A model generated the notes under the pieces. It had not been told where the DNA came from, searched no databases, and saw only the letters and a list, made by a program, of their open reading frames with translations. Both the position numbers and the translations under genes were made by a program. This document shows positions 55,694-64,000 of a stretch of 64,000 bases of DNA, piece by piece. Every line of letters begins with the position of its first letter. Positions within the stretch are counted from its first letter, which is position 1. Source of the stretch: Ardenticatenaceae bacterium (GTDB lineage: Bacteria; Chloroflexota; Anaerolineae; Promineifilales; Promineifilaceae); contig JASJCR010000011.1 of NCBI GenBank assembly GCA_030065875.1, forward strand, positions 45,963-109,962, read 5' to 3'.

Positions 55694-56178
55694 CGTCTTT
55701 CCCCTATATTGTGAATGATAATTTTGCATTTGCGGGAATAGTTGAAAGATAACACGGAAAAACAAAGAAACGCAAAACAATCTTTTGCAAAAAGACATAA
55801 GAAGATGCGCGGACAAAAGATTTAATGGATTTTTTTGCCAAAGTGGATGTTTATTGCCGGGGGCTGTAGGTCAGAAAATTGTACGAGATCGTTCACAAAG
55901 CCTGGGCAAAAGTCGATTTTTTCGTGTTCAAAGTTGGGCTTGGTTTGGAGGCCTGCTGCGTTGCAGATGTTACAACGTTGGTCGAAGTCTAAAATATTTA
56001 AGCAAGATTTCACAAATTTCGCGAAACATCCCACAAAACAAATTTACCGGCCACACTGGCAGCGGGCTCCTGTTCGCCGACTACAAAAATCTTGGAGATT
56101 TTTGTAGTCAGCTCCGCACCGCAGCATCGTTCCCTCCTCGCGGTATACAATGGATGATGCGGGCGTCATCTGCTGCGT
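55694..56178. other. Intergenic region with a terminator-like hairpin
   Basis: Nearly 490 bases without a convincing gene. The only clear element is GACTACAAAAATCT (56079-56092) pairing fully with AGATTTTTGTAGTC (56096-56109) around TGG. It shares its centre with the hairpin at 40986-41018. Short ORFs in 55785-56216 and on the other strand show no family features or ribosome-binding sites, so I leave them out. Confidence 0.6.
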
Positions 56179-56787
56179 CTACTTCCCTGCTTCCCCGCTC
56201 AACCCGTAAAACATGAGCGAACCCAAATCGCGAACCACCTGGGGATTGCGATAAAAGAGAGGCTGCAGCTCTGGCGTGGAAAATATGTCCATAAACGCCC
56301 GAAAATAAACTCCCAAAGCCTCATTTGAAATTTCCGGATTGATCTCCCCCTGCTCCCGCCCTTCCTCAATCAAACCCAACATGAGAGCGCTCATGCGCTC
56401 CCTGGCCGCCTCGCGAATTTTTTGAATTTCAGGGTCCTGCTGAAGATTGCGGGTAAATACCGCACCCTCCACCGCCGACGGCCGACCTTGAGCCAGCGTC
56501 CCGGAAACAAACTCAATAAAAACGGTCATCTTCTCCCAAAACGGCCGGTCGGGCAAAATAATCTCCTTGACCCGATTTTCAAGCTGCTCGACCATCGTCG
56601 TGACAAACTCGCGGACCAGTTCATCCTTCCCCTCAAAATTATTGTAAATCGTGGCCGGTGAAACGTGGGCCTTACGAGCAATATCGCTGATGCTCACCCG
56701 CTCCACCCCAAACTGGCTAAACAGCTCCCAGGCCGCCTTGCGAATATCTTCTTTGCTTTTCTCTTTGCGCCGCGTAAAGCCATCCAT
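56179..56787 (-). CDS. TetR/AcrR-family repressor
   Basis: A 202-residue regulator with HTH at about 10-55 (VERVSISDIARKAHVSPATIYNNFEGKDELV; key part IARKAHVSPATIYNNF). The C-terminal domain is typical for TetR. It is divergent from the sulfotransferase; the gap holds several CTGTAATT-type repeats, including a perfect 11-bp inverted repeat, likely its own operator sites. Confidence 0.85.
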   Translation of the reverse strand: MDGFTRRKEKSKEDIRKAAWELFSQFGVERVSISDIARKAHVSPATIYNNFEGKDELVREFVTTMVEQLENRVKEIILPDRPFWEKMTVFIEFVSGTLAQGRPSAVEGAVFTRNLQQDPEIQKIREAARERMSALMLGLIEEGREQGEINPEISNEALGVYFRAFMDIFSTPELQPLFYRNPQVVRDLGSLMFYGLSGEAGK

Positions 56788-56953
56788 CTGGTTTTCCTTT
56801 TGTATTGCCTAGTGAAATTGCAGATCCATTCTTCTTATCCACGTAACCTGCTGACAAAATCTCCCGGTAACAGCGGCCGCACCATGTTGCGGCCCTTCAA
56901 ATATATATTCCCCTCCTCGCATTGTACTCCGCCCGGCCCATTTAATTCAACAT

Positions 56954-57047
56954 TTCTGTAATTGCTGTAATATTTCTTATTGACAATTACAGAATTATGG
57001 GTTAAATTACTGGAAGTTCTGTAATTATTGTATCACAGAATTACAAT
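56954..57047. promoter_or_regulatory. TetR operator array and sulfotransferase promoter
   Basis: TTCTGTAATTG (56954-56964) and CAATTACAGAA (56984-56994) form a perfect 11-bp inverted repeat. TTCTGTAATT recurs at 57017-57026. ATTGTA/TACAAT flank 'tcacagaat' near 57027-57047. A -35 TTGACA (56980-56985) and a weak -10 TAAATT (57003-57008) at 17-base spacing lie inside the array, so binding would block the sulfotransferase promoter. Confidence 0.6.
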
Positions 57048-57076
57048 ATTTACATACAAGAAGGTGAATAGCTAAA

Positions 57077-58393
57077 ATGAGCAGCAAATTCGACATATCA
57101 GAAAAAAAACGGTCCTCGGTGACTACCGCTGTGGGGCGGCTTCTTCTAAATAGTGTAGGGCTGGTCTTGTGGACGATCGCGGCCGTTATACTCTGGCCGC
57201 TTTATTGGGTCGGGACGATGATCTGGCACCGGCCGCCCAATCTGCCCCGCACCGCCCAGGTCGTTCGCTACCTGCGGCTAACCTGGACCGTTCAACCCCC
57301 ATCTCCCGGAATCCCGTTTTTTAAGCGGTGCTGGATCACGATACTGATCATCCAGAAAGTGATGAGAATCCCCTTCTGGGGGCTGGCCTGGTTAATCGAT
57401 GAGCTGCTCTACGGCCGGGAATTAAACGCCACCCCGGTCACTGCTCCCCTAATCGAAATTAGCGCCGGTCGGAGCGGCAGCACCCAAATCGCCCGCTATC
57501 TGGAAATGGACCCGCATCTTGCCGCGCCCAATATTCTACAGGCGATATTTCCCTACCTGTGGCTGTGGCGCCTGGTACCGGTAACCATCGGCCGATTCCT
57601 TTCACCCGACAGGGTACAGAGAAGGATCTTCTCGATGATGACGCCGGAATTTTTGGAGCGCCACGAGGCCGATCCCTTTAAGACCGATACATTTGACGGC
57701 GCGCTCTATAACGCGCACCTCAACGCCCTCTCCCCTCAGCTTGGACCGGAAGTCATGATCGATGAGTTCGGATTTGGCTCCTTCCCACCACATAATCAGC
57801 GATTATGGGAGGAAGATTTTGTCAATATTCTGGATCGAATCGGCCGTAAAACGATTCTTTATGCCGGTCCAAACCCGGATGGCTCTCCCAAACGCTTTTT
57901 TGTCAAGGGGCACTTTCTCTGCGCGGCCGATGCTTTGGAGAAAAAATACCCCGACGCCAGCTTCCTGACCATCATCCGTGAACCGGTAAGCAGGTTGAGA
58001 TCCGCCATCAACTACCTGCGCGTCAACCCCGCTGATCCGATATTGGGTCCCGTACCCTGGGAGTGGCTGGCCGAAGCGCTCGTGCAAACGGAAATCGAAT
58101 ATTGCGAGGTCGAGCAGGCGTGGTTTACTCGCAGCGGCGGGGCCAATCGGTGCGTCATCCGCTTCTCCGATTTTGTCACCGACTTAGAGGGGGCGATGAC
58201 AAAAGTTTATCGGGATTGTTTTGGCAGAGATAGCTTGCCGCCACATGTACCAAAACGCCACCCGCCGCGAAATCGCAAAAATTATCTGGTCAATCGCTCT
58301 CTAGAGGAGCTGGACATCGATGAAACCGCCCTTCGTCAGAGACTCGCGTCTTATATCGACTGGTGCCAGGGTGAACACATGTCAACGACGTAG
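57077..58393 (+). CDS. Membrane-anchored sulfotransferase
   Basis: A 438-residue sulfotransferase-family protein. An N-terminal hydrophobic helix (about 28-50) and a second hydrophobic stretch anchor it. The PAPS 5'-phosphate loop is in EISAGRSGSTQIARYL (about residue 130) and the 3'-phosphate motif in IIREPVSRLRSAINYL (about 300-315). AAGAAGGTG precedes the ATG. It would transfer sulfate to a lipid, glycan or peptide Tyr. Control by the divergent TetR is likely. Confidence 0.85.
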   Translation: MSSKFDISEKKRSSVTTAVGRLLLNSVGLVLWTIAAVILWPLYWVGTMIWHRPPNLPRTAQVVRYLRLTWTVQPPSPGIPFFKRCWITILIIQKVMRIPFWGLAWLIDELLYGRELNATPVTAPLIEISAGRSGSTQIARYLEMDPHLAAPNILQAIFPYLWLWRLVPVTIGRFLSPDRVQRRIFSMMTPEFLERHEADPFKTDTFDGALYNAHLNALSPQLGPEVMIDEFGFGSFPPHNQRLWEEDFVNILDRIGRKTILYAGPNPDGSPKRFFVKGHFLCAADALEKKYPDASFLTIIREPVSRLRSAINYLRVNPADPILGPVPWEWLAEALVQTEIEYCEVEQAWFTRSGGANRCVIRFSDFVTDLEGAMTKVYRDCFGRDSLPPHVPKRHPPRNRKNYLVNRSLEELDIDETALRQRLASYIDWCQGEHMSTT

Positions 58394-58561
58394 TAAACGG
58401 CCATAAATCACACAGGAAAAAATTCCGGAGCAATCTGCGCCATCTGCGGCCGTTTTTAAAAAATTTTTTTGAAACTCACACTTATTGCCGGCTGTCACTC
58501 TGTTTTTGGGGAAAAACCTGAGGAGAGGCGGCGAACAAATTTGATAGAGAAGGTTTAAACA
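58394..58561. repeat. Intergenic copy of the dispersed repeat
   Basis: Bases 58395-58475 contain 'cggccataaatcacacagg' and 'aatctgcgccatctgcggcc', related to the family at 61236-61480. GAGGAGAGG and AGAGAAGG lie before the next gene. Confidence 0.5.
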
Positions 58562-61225
58562 ATGAAATTAATCGTTCCATTTTCAACAGCAAAACAACCC
58601 CCGCTGGAACAGGCGGGAAGCAAGGCGTTGGCCTTGATCGAAATGATACAGACCGGAATGCCGGTACCGTCCGGCATTGTTCTAACGGTTCAGTTTTTTA
58701 AGCCGTGGATGGACCAGATAATAACCATGCCGGAATGGGAAGCGGTACGCCGATCGAAGCCGGAGAAACTTAAGATAACAACCCGCATGCTCCAGGCCCG
58801 CTGCGCCGCTCTTTCTTTTACCCCAGATCAATTGGCCGAACTCGACCAATCGATGCGGGTGTTGCAATCTGAAACTGCGGCCGACCTGTTTGCCGTGCGC
58901 TCTTCATCACCAGAAGAAGACCTCGATGGTGCCTCTTTTGCCGGCGGGTATGAATCGATTTTGGGGGTTACGCGCCAAAACATTTATTCGGCGATTCGCA
59001 AGGCGTTCATTTCCAGCTATGATGAACGGGTATTTATCTACAAAAAAGAACACGGTTTTGCGCCGCAGCAGCCACGCATCGCCGTGATCGTCCAGCAGCT
59101 CGTGGCGGCCGATAGTGCCGGGGTGGCCTTTTCACTCAATCCGCTTAACAACTGCTATGACGAAGCGGTCATCAACGCCAATTTTGGCCTGGGCGAATCG
59201 GTTGTCGCCGGAGAAGTTGATCCCGATGTATATGTAGTGGACAAAATCAGCCGGGAAATATTAGACACCCAAATCGGCCGTAAAGAAGTTGCCGTGACCT
59301 TTAATGCGAATGGTGGAACCGATCGCACAACCCCTGTGAACAGCCAGCAGTCCTCGCTGACAAAAGATCAAATCACCCGACTGACCGATCTTCTCAATCA
59401 AATTGAATCTTTTTATCAAAAACCGGTGGATATTGAATGGGCGATTGCTCATGATAAGCTGCATTTGCTCCAGGTTCGTCCCATCACCACTTACCTGCCG
59501 CTGCCAGAGGAGATGATCACCCCTCCCGGCACCCCTAAATACCTGTACGCCGACTCCACCCTGATCGAACAGGGAGTGCAGGAACCGCTGTCGGTCTTGG
59601 GGGCGGACTTCTTTAGCTATGTGCTTGAAAAAGTAAGCGGCACGTTTGGCGAGTCGATTACGGGAATTGACGGGATGACTTTTACGGCCGGGGGGCGATA
59701 CTACATGAATTTATCCCGCTCGATGAAGGTGATGGGGCGCAGTGGCACCCTGGCACCGGGCAGTCATGGGGATCAAAGCGTGATGCGCATTTTAGATGCC
59801 ATCGATCTGGAACCTTACCTGGTTCGAGAACTGCCGCCGAAGTTGGCCGCCTTTAATCGAAAAAAATTCTTGACCATGCTCCCGGTCTTCTGGCCGGTCG
59901 TAAAAACCTTTCTAAATCCGGATAAGGCCATCCGCAATTATTTGGAACATTTACCTGCCCAGCTGCAGCGCTTTGAACAGATATTGGATCCCAATTTGTC
60001 AATCAGGCAGCAGGCCCTCAATCTGACTGATCTGTTACCGTTCTTCTTTGTTGAATACGGCCCCTCGATGATCCTGACCTCTCAGATCGCCTATTCACGA
60101 ATTGAAAGGATCTTCAAAAATGAAACGGAAGACGTGCGGGAGCAGCTGGTGAGCCTGGGGATGTCACTGCCGGGGAATAAAACGGCCGAGATGGGGGAAA
60201 AAATGTTCGCCCTGGCCACATCCGAAACAATCCAACACCACGATTCCGCCGCTGCGTTTCTCACTCAACTCGAGCAGAGAACGCTTAATCCGGAATTTCT
60301 CAGGGCATGGGATGAGTTCATGCAGGAATACGGGGCCCGCTGCCCGCGGGAAATTGATGTAGCCACCCCGCGCCTGAACGAACAGCCCGGCCGGCTTTTT
60401 GAACAGTTAAAAAATATGGCTCAGCCCTCAAACGGCCGGATGGATGGTATGACGATTTTTGAGGCCGCGCGATCAAAACGGGAAGCGGCGTTTGATACGC
60501 TCTATCAGCGCGCCGTCAAAAATGGCAAGGGCAGGGCATTTAAGAAATATTACAAGATCTGGCTCACGTTAGGCGGCTTTCGCGAAACCCCCAAACATTA
60601 TGCGATCAAGGTCATCGACCTCTTCCGCCAGCGAGTAATGGAAGTGGCTAAATCTCTCGCGGCCGACGGCCGTCTGGATAAACCGGAACAGATTTTTGAC
60701 CTCACAATTGACGATATCGATCGCGCATTAACCGACCACAAGCTCGATCTGCGCACGCTGGCGGCAGAACGTTCGGCGCTCATCAACAAAATCAAAAAAA
60801 GCCATCTTGTGCCCCGTATTATTGACTCTCGAGGCAAAATTTTTTCCCCACCTCGCAGAGAAGCGGCCGAAGGCGAATTACCCGGTATGTCGATTTCGGT
60901 CGGTGTCGTACGCGGCCGGGTGAAAGTCCTGCGCCAGGTCGATGAGAAAAAACTGCTGCCCGGTGAAATTCTGGTCACCCGAGCCACTGACCCCGGCTGG
61001 ACCCCGCTTTTCATCAATGCCGGGGGCATCATCTTAGAGATCGGCGGTGCGCTGCAGCATGGGGCGGTAGTCGCCAGAGAATATGGGGTTCCCTGCGTCT
61101 CCGGTATCGACAGGGTCACCGAAAAACTCAAAGACGGGCAGCTGGTCGAGGTTGACGGCACCCAGGGCATCGTGCGCATCCTGGAACCGGAACAGGTGGA
61201 AATTAGCGAGCCCGTCCACGCTTAA
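58562..61225 (+). CDS. PEP/pyruvate-utilising enzyme, rifampicin-phosphotransferase-like
   Basis: An 887-residue three-part enzyme of the PEP synthase/RPH superfamily. The N-terminal ATP-binding domain has AVRSSSPEEDLDGASFAGGYES (key part AVRSSSPEEDLDGASFAG). A middle domain of about 400 residues is of the kind that binds the acceptor in RPH. The C-terminal swivelling domain carries the phospho-His in GGALQHGAVVAREYG. The sequence around that His (HGAVVAREYG) is closer to rifampicin phosphotransferase than to PpsA (CHAAIIAREL). It could phosphorylate an antibiotic or natural product; PEP synthesis is less likely. Confidence 0.78.
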   Translation: MKLIVPFSTAKQPPLEQAGSKALALIEMIQTGMPVPSGIVLTVQFFKPWMDQIITMPEWEAVRRSKPEKLKITTRMLQARCAALSFTPDQLAELDQSMRVLQSETAADLFAVRSSSPEEDLDGASFAGGYESILGVTRQNIYSAIRKAFISSYDERVFIYKKEHGFAPQQPRIAVIVQQLVAADSAGVAFSLNPLNNCYDEAVINANFGLGESVVAGEVDPDVYVVDKISREILDTQIGRKEVAVTFNANGGTDRTTPVNSQQSSLTKDQITRLTDLLNQIESFYQKPVDIEWAIAHDKLHLLQVRPITTYLPLPEEMITPPGTPKYLYADSTLIEQGVQEPLSVLGADFFSYVLEKVSGTFGESITGIDGMTFTAGGRYYMNLSRSMKVMGRSGTLAPGSHGDQSVMRILDAIDLEPYLVRELPPKLAAFNRKKFLTMLPVFWPVVKTFLNPDKAIRNYLEHLPAQLQRFEQILDPNLSIRQQALNLTDLLPFFFVEYGPSMILTSQIAYSRIERIFKNETEDVREQLVSLGMSLPGNKTAEMGEKMFALATSETIQHHDSAAAFLTQLEQRTLNPEFLRAWDEFMQEYGARCPREIDVATPRLNEQPGRLFEQLKNMAQPSNGRMDGMTIFEAARSKREAAFDTLYQRAVKNGKGRAFKKYYKIWLTLGGFRETPKHYAIKVIDLFRQRVMEVAKSLAADGRLDKPEQIFDLTIDDIDRALTDHKLDLRTLAAERSALINKIKKSHLVPRIIDSRGKIFSPPRREAAEGELPGMSISVGVVRGRVKVLRQVDEKKLLPGEILVTRATDPGWTPLFINAGGIILEIGGALQHGAVVAREYGVPCVSGIDRVTEKLKDGQLVEVDGTQGIVRILEPEQVEISEPVHA

Positions 61226-61484
61226 TTGATTAAGTGGTTTACAAAAAATGTTATGAGAAAAATTGTCCGCAGATTACGCAGATTTTCGCAGATTACAGAG
61301 AAAAATCTGCGGCCATCTGCGTAATCTGCGGACACCTTCTTCAGAAAACTTTTTGTAACTTACCTAAGTAGTTTACAAAAAGAGTTGTTAAAAAAAGCCG
61401 CGGATGGCACGGATTCTCCTCGATTAGAGAGAATAATCAGAGTCAATCCGTGAGATCCGCGGCCAGTTTTTAATATCCGAAATC
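61226..61484. repeat. Two copies of the 'cacggatt/ctgcgg' dispersed repeat
   Basis: Bases 61236-61368 hold one copy, with an internal mirrored 'tccgcagattacgcag' and 'ctgcgtaatctgcgg' able to form a stem. Bases 61369-61480 hold a second, beginning 'agtagtttacaaaaag' as at 42. Both end in 'aactttttgtaacttacc' or the related tail. No gene is seen. Confidence 0.7.
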
Positions 61485-62831
61485 ATGAAAATTAAACGTC
61501 AAATCACAGGAACAAGGGGATTTTATACGATTTTGGCCGGTCAGCTTGTCTCAACGATCGGCTCCGGCATGACCCGTTTTGGGCTGGGGGTGTGGGTGCT
61601 GGCTGAAACCGGCGACACGGCCGCTTTTACGACCCTGCTTTTCTTTGCCGTCTTCCCCATCGGTCTGGGCTCGTTATTTGCCGGGCCGCTGATCGACCGC
61701 TGGAATCGCCGCACGGTCATGATTGTCGGCAATGTCGTGGCCAGCCTCAGCACGGTGATTATCGCCATATTTTTCTTTACGGATACCCTCATGCTGTGGC
61801 ACCTTTATGTGGCCCTGTTTATTAACGGTATCGCCAACGCCTTTATTTTGCCCACCCTGCAGTCGATCACCCCGCTGCTCGTGCCCAGAGAATCACTCAA
61901 TCGGGCGTCCGGTCTCAACCAGCTGGTGCGCGCAATGGAGAGCATCGTGGCCCCCGGACTGGCCGGTTTTCTGGTAGCCTTATTCGGTTTAGGGGCGGTA
62001 TTTATCGTCGACTTTGTCACATTTGGAGCCAGCATCATTGCCCTCGTGCTGACCGCGGTTCCCCAACCCCAACCCAAGGCGGAGCCTCTTTCCACCGCCT
62101 CATTCTGGCAAGACTTTGCCTTTGGCTTTCAGTACATTCGGCAGCGGCCGGGGCTTGTTTATCTGCTGAGTCTCTTCTCCCTGACCCTGTTTTTGCTGCC
62201 CGGCGTGGGCTATTCGCTGGTCACCCCGCTGGTGCTGAGCTTTACGACCGAAGAAGTTCTGGGGTTGATTCTTTCGTCATACGGGGTGGGATCGATCGTC
62301 GGCGGCATGTTAATGGCCCTGTGGAGCAGCCGCTTCAGACGGATGCACGGCATTTTGGCCGCCATGGCCACGGCCGGGCTGGCCGCCATTTTGATCAGCC
62401 TCGATGAAAATCCGTGGCTGATCGGGGCCGGATTTTTCCTCACCGGGATCAGTTTTGTGTTTATCGTCGGTCTGAACCGGGTGATCTGGCAGCTCAAGAC
62501 CGCTCCCGAGGTGCAGGGGCGGATTTTTGCGCTGCAGGCGGCCATTGGTGTCGGGGGTCAATCGCTTGGCATCCTCATCGCCGGACAGCTGGCCAGCCGC
62601 GTATTTGAACCGCTCCTGACCGGTGATGGGGCGCTGGTCAACAGCGTGGGGGCGCTGATCGGGAGCGGACCCGGCCGGGGGATGGCCTTCATTTTTCTGC
62701 TGATTGGCCTTCTCCAGCTGGTGGTGGTTCTCGTTTCCAGCCTGATGCCGTCCCTGCGATTGCTGGAGGACAAAATGCCGGATGTGGCGTTCGAAGAAAT
62801 GACCGTACCGGCAGGGCAATCAGCAACCTAA
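61485..62831 (+). CDS. MFS transporter, MFS_3/enterobactin-exporter-like
   Basis: A 448-residue major facilitator with about 12 hydrophobic helices. GQLVSTIGSGMTRFGLGVWVL and the loop LIDRWNRRTVMIVGN (the GxxxDRxGRR-like motif) fit the MFS_3 group of drug/siderophore exporters. A duplicate motif occurs in the second half (LWSSRFRRMHG). It probably exports a hydrophobic compound; the neighbouring RPH-like enzyme suggests a resistance context. Confidence 0.85.
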   Translation: MKIKRQITGTRGFYTILAGQLVSTIGSGMTRFGLGVWVLAETGDTAAFTTLLFFAVFPIGLGSLFAGPLIDRWNRRTVMIVGNVVASLSTVIIAIFFFTDTLMLWHLYVALFINGIANAFILPTLQSITPLLVPRESLNRASGLNQLVRAMESIVAPGLAGFLVALFGLGAVFIVDFVTFGASIIALVLTAVPQPQPKAEPLSTASFWQDFAFGFQYIRQRPGLVYLLSLFSLTLFLLPGVGYSLVTPLVLSFTTEEVLGLILSSYGVGSIVGGMLMALWSSRFRRMHGILAAMATAGLAAILISLDENPWLIGAGFFLTGISFVFIVGLNRVIWQLKTAPEVQGRIFALQAAIGVGGQSLGILIAGQLASRVFEPLLTGDGALVNSVGALIGSGPGRGMAFIFLLIGLLQLVVVLVSSLMPSLRLLEDKMPDVAFEEMTVPAGQSAT

Positions 62832-62860
62832 CGTCTAACCGTTAATCGAAAAACAAACCC

Positions 62861-62907
62861 CTTCGACAGGCTCAGGGGCATAGCAGCGGCGGCTGAGCCT
62901 GTCGAAG
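62861..62907. repeat. Perfect 15-bp inverted repeat after the MFS gene
   Basis: CTTCGACAGGCTCAG (62861-62875) pairs with CTGAGCCTGTCGAAG (62893-62907) around 17 bases. This is a palindrome type found scattered in many bacterial genomes; here it may also end the MFS transcript. Confidence 0.65.
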
Positions 62908-62959
62908 CCGCAAGCCACCTGAATCGTTATTCATACCATTTCAATTTGGAGTGTCGAAT

Positions 62960-63763
62960 ATGAATTTTATCCAGGCTTTGAAATACCCCATTCAGGGGCG
63001 GGGCTGGTTCGGCCCCCTGTTAACCCTGACGCTCGTGCAGCTCATTCCCATTGTCGGCCAGTTGATATTAATCGGCTATGGTTTGGAGGCTGTGCGGGCC
63101 ATCCATGCCGGGCAAATTGATTTGCCGCGACTCGACTGGCCGAGAGCGCTTGTTGATGGCTTGCGTCTGGTTCTGGTTGGGTTTCTTTATCTAATTCCAA
63201 TCGCGGCCGTGGTGCCCATGATTTTAACGGCCGGGTCAGGGGGCGGCGGAAGTTTTATTTGGGTAACGATCGGTTTGCTGATCGTTTTGGCCGCTCTACG
63301 CGGGGTTGTCAAGCGGGTGCCAAAACTGCGCCTGGTTATCACCGGGGTTTCAGGAATTGGCATGGTATTTCTCATCGGCTTTAACCTCTCGCAGTTAGGC
63401 GAGCTTCAATCCGCTATGAATCCGGCCAACCTCACCTTAAATGGGGTGAGCATCCTGCTGCTGAGCGTCTTATCCATCATGGTATTTGTTATTTTTAATG
63501 GGCTTCTGGTGGCCGGTGCCCGCTTTGCCATTGAGGGTCGTGGGCTTCTTGAGCCCACCAAAACCGCTCAGAGAATGATGCGTGATAGGCGGCAAACAGG
63601 ATCCCTCATGCTCAACATCGCCGCGATGACCCTCTTGGGTATATTCGTGATTGCCCTTGGCCTGGCGCTGTTTGTCCTGCCGGGTCTGTTTCTCACGGTG
63701 GTCTTTTCACTCGCCCTATGGCAGCTGGTCGCCCGGTATGCGGCGGTCAATATCGTTTCATAG
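62960..63763 (+). CDS. DUF4013-family membrane protein
   Basis: A 267-residue polytopic membrane protein of unknown role. FIQALKYPIQGRGWFGPLL is the DUF4013 N-terminal signature. Six or more hydrophobic helices follow. The ATG at 62960 has GGAG eight bases upstream. A near-perfect palindrome begins at its stop codon. Confidence 0.8.
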   Translation: MNFIQALKYPIQGRGWFGPLLTLTLVQLIPIVGQLILIGYGLEAVRAIHAGQIDLPRLDWPRALVDGLRLVLVGFLYLIPIAAVVPMILTAGSGGGGSFIWVTIGLLIVLAALRGVVKRVPKLRLVITGVSGIGMVFLIGFNLSQLGELQSAMNPANLTLNGVSILLLSVLSIMVFVIFNGLLVAGARFAIEGRGLLEPTKTAQRMMRDRRQTGSLMLNIAAMTLLGIFVIALGLALFVLPGLFLTVVFSLALWQLVARYAAVNIVS

Positions 63764-63793
63764 ACCACAAAAGTTTTGAAAACTTTTGTGGTC
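63763..63793. terminator. 31-base perfect palindrome at the DUF4013 stop
   Basis: GACCACAAAAGTTTT and AAAACTTTTGTGGTC pair over all 15 positions around a single G. It overlaps the last base of the stop codon. Its centre matches the hairpin at 15490-15522. Likely a terminator or a member of a mobile palindrome family. Confidence 0.65.
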
Positions 63794-63927
63794 TGTTGAT
63801 ATCAAATATCCTTGATCTGCAAAAATCCCTGTAGTATCATGTTCCTAGAGAGAAGGGAGAAAGAGGGAGTTGCCATTTCATTCATCAACTCTGCCGCTCT
63901 GCATTGAGTAAATTTCCAGGAGCAACC

Positions 63928-63996
63928 ATGTCCTTACAGTGGACACGGGTCGAGAGAGCGGGTTCAACTTGGCAAGGGATGTACAAAGTCGTCTGA
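63928..63996 (+). CDS. Short ORF of 22 residues at the right edge
   Basis: An ATG preceded by CCAGGAGCAACC opens a 22-codon frame, MSLQWTRVERAGSTWQGMYK followed by two Val and TGA. The ribosome-binding site is good, but the product is too short to assign. It could be a leader peptide, a chance ORF, or the damaged start of a gene that runs past the window. Bases 63794-63927 show no other gene. Confidence 0.3.
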   Translation: MSLQWTRVERAGSTWQGMYKVV

Positions 63997-64000
63997 AGGA

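Noticed and set aside
55785..56216. 143-residue ORF between the Lrp and TetR genes
   Set aside because: It has low-quality composition, spans a terminator-like hairpin, and has no family similarity or ribosome-binding site.
61236..61480. Possible CRISPR-like array
   Set aside because: The repeats are diverged copies of a dispersed element with no regular spacing or unique spacers, and no cas gene is present.

Overview
The window looks like a chromosomal segment of a member of the Chloroflexota, probably an Anaerolineae-like lineage. That placement is an inference: it rests on the mix of gene families, lipoproteins with long Glu/Ala linkers, frequent CGGCCG-type sequences, and many dispersed intergenic repeats of the 'cacggattaacacggat' and 'attcccgcgaaagcgggaat' kinds. 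No rRNA, tRNA or universal marker gene was seen, so the taxonomy is not proven. Genes are dense, mostly in short operons, with one clear pseudogene, one tyrosine recombinase and no phage or CRISPR.

Layout. 0.2-5.3 kb: a Ca2+-type P-type ATPase, a LCMT-family methyltransferase and a membrane-anchored XRE regulator. 5.4-9.7 kb: a four-gene set that matches the ComQXPA quorum-sensing architecture of Bacillus. It has a polytopic ComP-like histidine kinase, a 49-residue peptide ending in Trp-rich SYLTWSVWG (ComX-like), an isoprenyl-diphosphate-synthase-fold protein (ComQ-like) and a NarL/ComA-type response regulator. All four lengths are close to the Bacillus proteins. This is the most interesting system in the window.

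10-30.5 kb: a catabolic island built around a 'selenium-dependent' molybdenum hydroxylase. It holds YqeC, YqeB and XdhC maturation factors, an XRE-cupin regulator, a YgeY-type M20 hydrolase, an LLM flavin enzyme, YgfM (FAD subunit), an XdhD-like Mo subunit lacking all eight Fe-S cysteines, an SsnA-like amidohydrolase, a hydantoinase, a UbiD decarboxylase, a second amidohydrolase, an SDR, UbiX and a PPOX-fold protein. The set resembles the enterobacterial and gut-bacterial purine-degradation cluster but lacks ygfK, ygeX and ygeW and adds a prFMN decarboxylase pair, so the substrate may be another N-heterocycle. 27.3-34.7 kb: a complete dipeptide/oligopeptide ABC importer with an M24 (Xaa-Pro-type) peptidase.

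34.9-44.6 kb: the envelope-defence pair alpha-2-macroglobulin and PBP1C, then a tyrosine recombinase bounded by a palindrome. 44.6-49.5 kb: a quinone oxidoreductase, a haloalkane-dehalogenase-like hydrolase with its TetR, a second TetR, a deleted sulfotransferase pseudogene and a cytoplasmic reductive-dehalogenase-like Fe-S protein. 49.8-55.8 kb: a membrane-anchored repeat protein, a LysE exporter / B3-B4 / AraC cluster, and a tyrosine phenol-lyase-like enzyme with its Lrp regulator. 56-64 kb: a TetR divergent from a sulfotransferase, a rifampicin-phosphotransferase-like PEP-utilising enzyme, an MFS exporter and a DUF4013 membrane protein.

Intergenic DNA is rich in short perfect hairpins, some of which share a core but have different, self-complementary arms, and in a MITE-like repeat family.
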